Assembly: GCA_027605045.1 (NCBI GenBank)
Contig: JAQFWX010000069.1
Span: 1-64,000, forward strand
Direction of reading: 5' to 3'
Length of the DNA stretch: 64,000 nucleotides
Origin: Phallus indusiatus
Lineage: Eukaryota; Basidiomycota; Agaricomycetes; Phallales; Phallaceae
Part shown: one piece after another, positions 57,809-64,000 of the stretch
Layout: each line of letters starts with the position of its first letter
Numbering within the stretch: position 1 is the first letter of the stretch
Program-made: the position numbers and the translations under genes
The notes under the pieces: model-generated
What the model was told of the DNA's origin: nothing
The model's input: only the letters and a program-made list of their open reading frames with translations
The model's database searches: none

Positions 57809-60176
57809 ATGCACTCCATGAACCCAAACTCTCACAGTTCCTCCTTTTTAACACCTCCATTGTTGAATTCTCCATCTAAAATTTTTTCCTCTCCCATTGA
57901 AAATTCGTTCTCGTCGACTCCCAGCAAGGGGGAACATGATGATCTGTTCCTCAGGTGTAAGCGCGTCATGAACTCTGAGATCGCGAATGGTCGTGTTCTC
58001 AGCTGGGTTAATGGAAATGAGTCCGAACCTGTTGTTTGGCCTTGGTAAATCCCATATTTTCTTTAATCCTCCCTACTAAATTTGTTTCTTAGGCCACTGG
58101 ATGACGAAGGGAAGCCTTTCCGTGCCACTATGCTGGATTTCGCATACAGGCATTATGAGTTTTCCTTGCCATCCTGTCCATGCAATATCCCGGCAAAAAA
58201 TCCCAATGATTTGCATTTCGCAAAGATTTGGGTGGTAGGTAGGACTGATTCTAGGTATTACAGTACAGTTGCATTAGGATGCCATGGTCACTATGGCGGC
58301 TGCCGCATTTTCAGTAAGTGATATCCACATTATATGCACTTGACTGACGGACTTCAGTTCCATTGGCGAAAATTCACGAGAATAAAAATTTGGTGACGAA
58401 AAGCTATCCGCGGCGTGCTATAATGCTCGGGGAAGGTATGTTTTTTCATTACAATGCGATACCATCAACCTGAATAGACGGTGTCAGGTTTGGAAAAATT
58501 CGACGAACAAGGTCTTCTTAGCATGGAAGAAAAATTGCCGCAATATTTGCTATCGTCTATTCCCACACCCCTGAGACCCTTCGTTTCACCAACAAGGAAA
58601 AGATATACTCCCAACCGAGGTAAGTTCACTCCATTTTTGAGTGTGAGTTTTTCATTAAAGAAACTAGGTTATAAACGTGGCTCGTCTTCAACCATTCCCT
58701 TCCTTTTATCAGACTCTAAGAGGCAAAAATTCACTAATAATCAAAGTATGTAAGTGTCAGGGTACGCTACCGCCGTCTCTCATTTTCTTATTTATTATCA
58801 TCGGCATCACTTCCTTTCTATTTTATTTATCATTTCCATATTTTACTTTCACTCTCCGTTTCCTTGTTCTGTCTCTATTTCACTTTCTCTACTCGCGCGC
58901 GTTGCGCGCTCGTACCCGGCGTGATGCCCGTGACATCACGTCGCTTAGGTTCGGTTTGGGCGCCTGGCACTTAGCTGTGTCAGGGCCGCACACCGCGTCG
59001 TCGTTTTATGTATATAGTAGCTGTACCTAGAGTGAGGGTCCCTAAGCTTGTTCTCTTAGGATCCCCTCCCTCTAGGTGAGTAGTATAATTGTCTTCCAAT
59101 ATATTGCTTAGGATCCCCTCCCTCTAGTGTGAGCTGAGTAGCCCTAACAGTAAGCTTATTTTGGTAGCTTAATGCCATCTAAATATTTCACAGAAAATTC
59201 GTCGATTTTCCCGTCTACTCAGCCTCAGAGATCGTTCTCACCTATTGAGATCTCTGACACGGAGGAGTTGCTCGAGGTCCAGTCTCTGCTGGAGGTAAAG
59301 TCTAGCCCGACTAAGCCCGGAGGAAATTCCGGTGTGCTATCCATGCGTAAGATATGTTTTAAATTTGCATTACTCTTAACAAATCTTTATTATTATAGAA
59401 AACAAAGACGATCGATGGTTTGGGGATATCGCTTCGCTCTGGGAGCCGCCGCACTACCAGTTTGCAATAAAAAGAAACTCCGAAGTTCCTCCTTTATCTG
59501 GAGAGGACTTGACGAATGCATTGGCCGGATTATACAACGGCGAAGGCGTCAGCTATGACCAATTTTGGCGAATTTTTGACAAGTGCGAATGCTCTCTTTT
59601 TATATATAAACACACATCTGGGGATCATAAAAAACACTGCACGCTTGGCTCTCCTTCACCTACCCCTGCTAGCCATTCACTCAATCCCGCCAACACAAAA
59701 TTTTCGTCTTCCCCTAATAAAACGCCAGTTCCTGCTAGCATGGTATCAGTTTCTCCCTTGCCTCCCCCCAAGTTAATTCCGTCAACACCGAAACGCGGTA
59801 AAAAGCAAAGTACCAAAGAAGGATATTCGACGGCAAATTTGTCATCTCATTCAGGTGCGCAAAATAGCTTTCAGAGCATAACACTTGTGTAATAATAATA
59901 ACCCGCGTAGCTCTTCCTCATCAAGCCACTCACACGACTGCAATCATAAAGCAGGAACCGGAGCCTTCCCCTACTCTTGCGTCCGACCCAGTTTACCCAC
60001 CTATCGACCCAGCTGATCAAGATTGTCTCGCGTTTCTCAATGCATTGTCAAACCCTTACTATGCGAGTGCAAATTATTCTTCCTGGTTTCCGGAGAATGA
60101 AAATGAGGTATTTATGCCGCACTTACTTAGCGTTCATTCATCTAATACTCTTGCAGCATTAGATAGTCATTTATAG
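57809..60176 (+). CDS. Unrecognised Cys/His-containing protein, intron carries a solo LTR
   Basis: I do not recognise the family. About eight exons join in phase: MHSMNPNSHSSSFLTPPLLN; PWPLDDEGKPFRATML; SLPSCPCNIPAKNPN and YYSTVALGCHGHYGGCRIF; IPLAKIHENKNLVTKSYPRR; GLEKFDEQGLLSMEEKLP; DSKRQKFTNNQK, spliced over the LTR (intron about 58745-59191) to NSSIFPSTQPQRSFSPIEIS; QNKDDRWFGDIASLWEPP; KCECSLFIYKHTSGDHKKHC; and ALPHQATHTTAIIKQEPEP, which contains an IKQEP sumoylation-type site. The Cys/His pairs could bind zinc. Ser/Pro-rich linkers dominate. About 560 residues; the last exon may instead end slightly differently if a final intron (gtattt donor near 60108) is used. Nuclear role is inference. 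Confidence 0.65.
58755..59149 (+). mobile_element. Solo LTR 1 (TG...CA, target duplication GTAAG)
   Basis: 395 bp starting tgtcagggtacgctaccg and ending gtagccctaaca, flanked on both sides by gtaag (58750-58754 and 59150-59154): a perfect 5-bp target-site duplication. It is almost the same sequence as the LTR at 62444-62840. No internal retrotransposon sequence, so a solo LTR left by recombination. It lies inside an intron of the 57809 gene. Confidence 0.88.
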
Positions 60177-60292
60177 ACACATTAAATAGTCATGCCAAGT
60201 AATCGTGAGCATACGCATAAAATTACTAATTCGTCTTTATTTTAATTTTTGGTACATACACGTCATTGTCAAACTTCGAAAAAGACACATGC

Positions 60293-60644
60293 TGTTAGGG
60301 CGACTCAGGGCACACACCTAGAGGAGGGAAAACCTAAGATCTATTGAGGGGCAGCGACTAACTACTCACCTAGAGGAGGGAAAACCTAAGAGAACAAGCT
60401 TAGGTATCCCCCTCTAGGGAAAACGCATATAAGTACAGGATACGAAGCGCCCAACTGATCCCCATGGGATCCGAGGAGATATAGACAGAAATCGAGGGAA
60501 ATCGAAGAGATCGAAAAATCGAGAAAACGATGGAACTAATGGAAACGGCAAAGTACGGGAAATGGAGGAAATCGTAACACGAAATGAAACCGAAAGAAAT
60601 CGAAGAAATCGAATAATCGGAAAAGGCGCTAGCGTACCGTGACA
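60293..60644 (-). mobile_element. Solo LTR 2 (related subfamily, target duplication CATGC)
   Basis: 352 bp; on the minus strand it starts tgtcacggtacgctag and ends cgccctaaca. Flanked by catgc on both sides (60288-60292 and 60645-60649). The end nearest 60293 shares the cctagaggaggg-type repeats and the termini with LTRs 1 and 3, but the central part (gaaatcgaagaaatcg-rich) is different, so it is another subfamily. It interrupts the end of the minus-strand gene at 60629-62928. Confidence 0.82.
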
Positions 60645-62928
60645 CATGCTGTGTCCCACCAATTCAAATAACCACCCATGTACGCCTGGATCTCTTCCGT
60701 CTCCACTGCCATCGATAAACATTCAACTTGCATGCGGTGTAGGTGTATTAAAACTGATACGCGAAAATGCGCTGTTTGCCAAACGCTAATAATCTTGAAA
60801 TACCAATCTGATAACTCCTCCGACATATCATCGCCAAAAGTCTGACAATACTCTTTCCATTGTTTGTGCGCCTGTTGAAATAATGAATAAACGGACTCGA
60901 CTACCTTTTGTGCTGGGATGAGTTGTGTTTTCTGCCGCTGTAAGTATTCCTTCACTTCCTCCATTGGGTGCTCTGAAATATAAACCGCTTCATCGAAGTA
61001 CTCCCACGCCGATTGCACAAACAGGTGCTCCTCCAAAAAAGCATTCGCACATCTCCATGTCGAGGGTATTAAAGGTGTACCGAGGTCATCAAACAGCTCT
61101 GCCAATGAGATCTCGCTGGCAGAGTCGGTGATCTCTGTATCTGACTCAGACCCTGCCTCGCAGTCTTCATAGTCTTCATCAAGGCTGCTATCCATGTCTG
61201 ATGCATTGAATACATCATCAGACGCTGCCAGACAAAGTACATTATCCCATCTGAAATCATGTCAGTGAGTGCTTGTGGTAACCATGGTAAGAAATGCAAT
61301 TACCTCTCTGACTTGCCTGGGATGAATGGTGTTCTGAGCTCAGAGGACCGCGCGCCCCTATGACGTTTGGCTGGGACAGCCTGGGATAGGAGAGGTACAG
61401 TTGACGGCACCGTCAAAGGCACCAGGACGGGTGACTGGGCAGACCCGGCAGAGGGCGCAGATATTGATGATGCTGGAGTGGGAAGACACGGGGCACGTTG
61501 TGCTGGCTGAGCAGATGCTCGAAGGCAATTGGAGCAACGGAAGCTGACAGATTGCGGTGGTTGTGCGAGTGTTGGCATGCTATCCCTTGGTGTTGTAGAT
61601 GTGGCTGGTGCTGGTGCAGAAGGTAATGCTTGCGCTGGTGCAAAATGCGACGCTAATGCTGGTGCAGGAGGCGGCACTGGTGCTGGTGCGGAAGGTGACG
61701 CTGGTGCTGGTGCGGAAGGTGACGCTGGTGCTGGTGTTGGTGCAGAAGGTAATGCTGACGCTGGTGCAAAATGCGACGCTAATGCTGGTGCAGAAGGCGA
61801 TGCTAATGCTGGTGCAGAAGGCGACACTGGTGCTGGTACAGAAGGCAGCGCTGGTGCTGGTGCAGAAGGTGACGCCGGTGCTAGTGTTGGTGCAGAAGGT
61901 GACGCTGATGCTAGTGCAAAAGGCAACGCTAATACTGGTGCAAAAGGCGACACCAGTGCCGATGCAGAAGGTGATGCTAGTACTGGTGCAGAAGGTGAGG
62001 TTAGTGCTGGTGCAGAAGGTGGCGCTGGTGCTGGTGCAGATGGCGATGCTGGTGCAGAGGGAGAGGGTGACACCGGTGTAGATGAAGAGGGTGGCGTAGG
62101 TGCAGGAGATGTGGTGGATGCAGAAGATGTGGCGGGTTCAGAGGATGTGGCAGGTGCAGAGGATGGTGGCATGGTGGATGCTGTCAGCCCAGACGACGGG
62201 ATTGTCATGACAGGGTTGGTTAGTGGTGCCGTCACTGGCAAGGGCACTATGGTGGCTATTTCTGTGAACGGCGACGGCATGAAAAGTGGCAATGCTGGCG
62301 CGAAAAATGACGTTGATAGTGCTGCACAAGATGAGGCGTCTGCTGGCGAAGATGCAGAATCCAATTCTCCATTTTTTTTCGCGCGATCGCGATTCCTAGT
62401 ACCGTGAGTTGACTATCTAACAAAAAAATGGGATAACCAGGATTGTCAGGGTACGCTACCGCGTCCCCTCATTTTTCCTTATTTATTATCATCGGTATAT
62501 ATCTATTTCTACCTTATTTATATTTCCCGTGCATTACCTCTACCTTCCGTTTATTCTCTCCGTCCATATTTCACCTTCTCTACTCGCGCACGTTGCGCGC
62601 TCGTACACGGCGTGATGCCCGTGACATCACGTCGCTTAGGCTCGGCTTGGGCGCCTGGCACTTAGCTGTGTCAGGGCCGCACGCCGCGTCGTCGTTTTAT
62701 GTATATAGTAGCTGTACCTAGAGTGAGGGTCCCTAAGCTTGTTCTCTTAGGATCCCCTCCCTCTAGGTGAGTAGTATAGTTATCCTCCAATATATTACTT
62801 AGGATCCCCTCCCTCTAGTGTGAGCTGAGTAGCCCTAACAAGGATGCTCACTTATAGTACCAGCGTCGCTTTGCCTCCAGTTCTCGCTGGCGGCGTTCTT
62901 GATCACTGGCAGCTCTAGGACCGCCCAT
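60629..62928 (-). CDS. Unrecognised Ala/Pro/Ser-repeat protein carrying two solo LTRs
   Basis: Family not recognised. Exon 1 (62928 to about 62853) gives MGGPRAASDQERRQRELEAK then RRWYYK; its intron contains solo LTR 3; exon 2 begins NRDRAKKNGELDSASSPADA (about 62394) and holds a long repeat zone (about 62140-61600) of units such as PSAPAPA, then SFRCSNCLRASAQPAQR; exon 3 (after GKSER) reads WDNVLCLAASDDVFNAS, an acidic block and a helical C-terminus (STWRCANAFLEEHLFVQSAW, LNWWDTACV). LTR 2 sits at the coding end: without it the frame would read ACVFFEV and stop at 60271-60269; with it, it reads ACVTVR and stops at 60629. About 570 residues. The basic N-terminus recalls basic-region proteins, but no leucine zipper is seen. 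Confidence 0.62.
61600..62140 (-). repeat. Coding tandem repeat (Pro-Ser-Ala-Pro-Ala type)
   Basis: Imperfect tandem units of about 15-30 bp (plus strand ggtgctggtgcagaaggtga and variants) inside exon 2. On the coding strand they give Ala/Pro/Ser repeats, and the antisense strand is also open over 290 codons (AGAEGDAGAG-type), a consequence of the repeat. Such repeats expand and contract readily. Confidence 0.75.
62444..62840 (+). mobile_element. Solo LTR 3 (TG...CA, target duplication AGGAT)
   Basis: 397 bp starting tgtcagggtacgctaccg and ending gtagccctaaca, flanked by aggat on both sides (62439-62443 and 62841-62845). Same subfamily and orientation as LTR 1. It lies in intron 1 of the 60629-62928 gene, four bases inside the gtgagc donor side of the intron. 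Confidence 0.88.
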
Positions 62929-63212
62929 TAGCTGTAATAGATAATAATTGTAACACAAATTTAGTGAATTGTCCAAAGAATATAGAATAAACTGTACATA
63001 CTTGTTAAAATGCGAGTTTTTGAAAGTAGAGGAAGGAGAAGGAAAGAACTTAGTAGGCGCCGGTCACTAGATGGTTAATTAGAAGATTACAATATCTTCT
63101 AATTAAACATCTAGTCTCTGCGCGCAAAACAGCTATTTGCTTGATTCGAACGGCGACCACAAAAATTATTTTATATAAATAACTTTCTACATAAAATTTA
63201 TTACATAGGTTG
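62929..63212. other. Intergenic, divergent/tandem spacer
   Basis: About 280 bp between two minus-strand genes. Contains an inverted repeat, agaagattacaa/tatcttct with attagaag/cttctaat around 63077-63107, that could form a short hairpin. No gene. Confidence 0.4.
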
Positions 63213-64000
63213 TCAAAATATTGCCGTAGAGCGTTTGCGTTTCTGCTTGCGCTCCGGTGATGGCAATAATACTCGGCGTCGTCCACTTTTGTAAGTAGGA
63301 AGACGCTTTCTAGGCTTAGTGGTCTAGATGTAGTGTTTAGGAATACACTCAATGAGACCTACGAGAACTTACTATAATATTACTTGTGCTCATACCCGGG
63401 TCATTGTCAATATTGGTTTCGGGAAGTATTCCATTTAATTCCTTTATGATTCCGGTCAATTCCATTATTTGCGGAACATCCGTCAAAATATCTTTTCCGT
63501 CATTTAGCATTCGGACGAGACCATGCAATCGCGGTATAAGAGTCGTGAGTTCAAGATTGATGCGTGCGTGCATCTGTTCTTTCAGTGCACTCGCACTATC
63601 GAGTCCTACACACTTTAAAGTGTCCTGTAAGCCAACATAAAAAAGCAAATAATAATAAATTTAATACCCCTTCATCACTTTTTGAGTCATCATGTTCTGT
63701 AACAGACGCGTCTGAATCAGACCCTGAATCAGACTCTGAATCGAAAATCGCGGAAGACAGTGTATTCGCGACTTTTGCCATGTTGAGCAAATGGTTGGTG
63801 GATGGGGCCGGAAGAGTTGGCATACATGAAAAATCGCTTTTAGTATCGACGGTTTTTTGAGAACTTGTAGCACCAAGTGTGTCTTGAGAGTTGTCCGGGA
63901 AAAACAGTCTGTAAATTTCCAGTGCAGTATTTTCCGTCAAGGGAAAATAAAATGTGATGGGTGGTGATAGGCTCGGAAGGAGATATCTGAATGCCCAAAG
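63213..64000 (-). CDS. Unrecognised acidic/basic protein, 3' part
   Basis: Partial; the 5' end lies beyond the window (the frame is open to position 64000: FRYLLPSLSPPITFYF). Visible exons: 64000 to about 63672, ending in an acidic Ser/Asp/Glu stretch (FDSESDSGSDSDASVTEHDD); about 63626-63374, a helical part (LDSASALKEQMHARINLELT, IPRLHGLVRMLNDGKDIL); and about 63310-63213, a strongly basic tail (PRKRLPTYKSGRRRRVLLPS) that resembles a nuclear localisation signal. Both introns have GT...AG ends and keep phase. Together with its two neighbours it forms a group of lineage-type, hydrophilic, probably nuclear proteins. Confidence 0.62.

Noticed and set aside
58677..59030. Open frame with RARTRRDARDITSLR near 58900 and a near-identical one at 62443-62721
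   Set aside because: Both lie inside solo LTRs 1 and 3; they are similar because the LTRs are, not because they encode a protein.
61529..62407. Long plus-strand open frame of 292 codons with AGAEGDAGAG-type repeats
   Set aside because: It is the antisense of the Ala/Pro/Ser repeat exon of the 60629-62928 gene; only the minus-strand reading joins to flanking exons at good splice sites.
62853..62928. Possible bZIP transcription factor at the N-terminus RQRELEAKRRWYYKNRDRAKK
   Set aside because: Basic region only; no heptad Leu repeat follows, so I do not call bZIP.
1..64000. tRNA or rRNA genes, CRISPR arrays, bacterial-type operons
   Set aside because: No cloverleaf, rRNA block or spaced direct-repeat array was seen on reading; the intron-rich gene structure is eukaryotic. 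A tRNAscan run would be needed to exclude a tRNA gene in the intergenic parts.

Overview
This window looks like nuclear DNA of a basidiomycete fungus, most likely an Agaricomycete (mushroom-type). Almost every gene is cut by many introns of about 45-70 nt with GT...AG ends. The gene set also fits: a secreted laccase, a sorbosone-dehydrogenase-like quinoprotein, DUF2235 (Tle1-like) hydrolases, a CmcJ/GA4-desaturase-like protein, F-box and MYB/SANT proteins. Gene models were assembled by joining open frames by eye at splice sites, so end coordinates are firmer than every internal junction.

Layout. 1-9.7 kb: 3' part of a methionine sulfoxide reductase A gene (+), a mitochondrial RNase II-type exoribonuclease (-), VPS51 (+, start codons only 68 bp from the exoribonuclease), and a 1,246-residue EF-hand/ZZ-finger multidomain protein (+). 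10-19.1 kb: a rearranged zone with two inverted paralogues of an unrecognised gene (10.1-11.3 kb -, 17.8-19.1 kb +), a C2H2 zinc-finger gene, a retroelement RNase H relic, a decayed copy of the exoribonuclease, and two decayed copies of another family, one with its middle inverted. 20-22.9 kb: SANT/MYB-like regulator (-). 23-26.7 kb: DNA-protein-crosslink protease WSS1 (-), a decayed copy of WSS1 lying tail-to-tail with it, and a divergent F-box gene. 27.3-29.7 kb: MFS anion permease. 31-37 kb: tandem DUF2235 hydrolases with an inverted-repeat element between them. 38-50.3 kb: CmcJ-like oxidoreductase, laccase (-), SAM methyltransferase, sorbosone-dehydrogenase-like protein, beta-lactamase-fold serine hydrolase. 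50.5-56.6 kb: ERV41, a RING protein, an unrecognised nuclear-looking protein, and ACL4. 56.6-64 kb: a TA-flanked MITE and three lineage-type genes carrying three solo LTRs, each with a perfect 5-bp target-site duplication.

The housekeeping genes (exoribonuclease, VPS51, WSS1, ERV41, ACL4) stand among accessory genes without an obvious pathway cluster. Laccase, the quinoprotein and the CmcJ-like enzyme may share a role in oxidative metabolism, but that is only inference. The most striking signals are structural: local gene duplication followed by decay, an inverted tail-to-tail WSS1 relic, a micro-inversion inside a decayed gene, a tandem duplicate with a changed catalytic residue, and solo LTRs sitting in introns and at the coding end of neighbouring genes.
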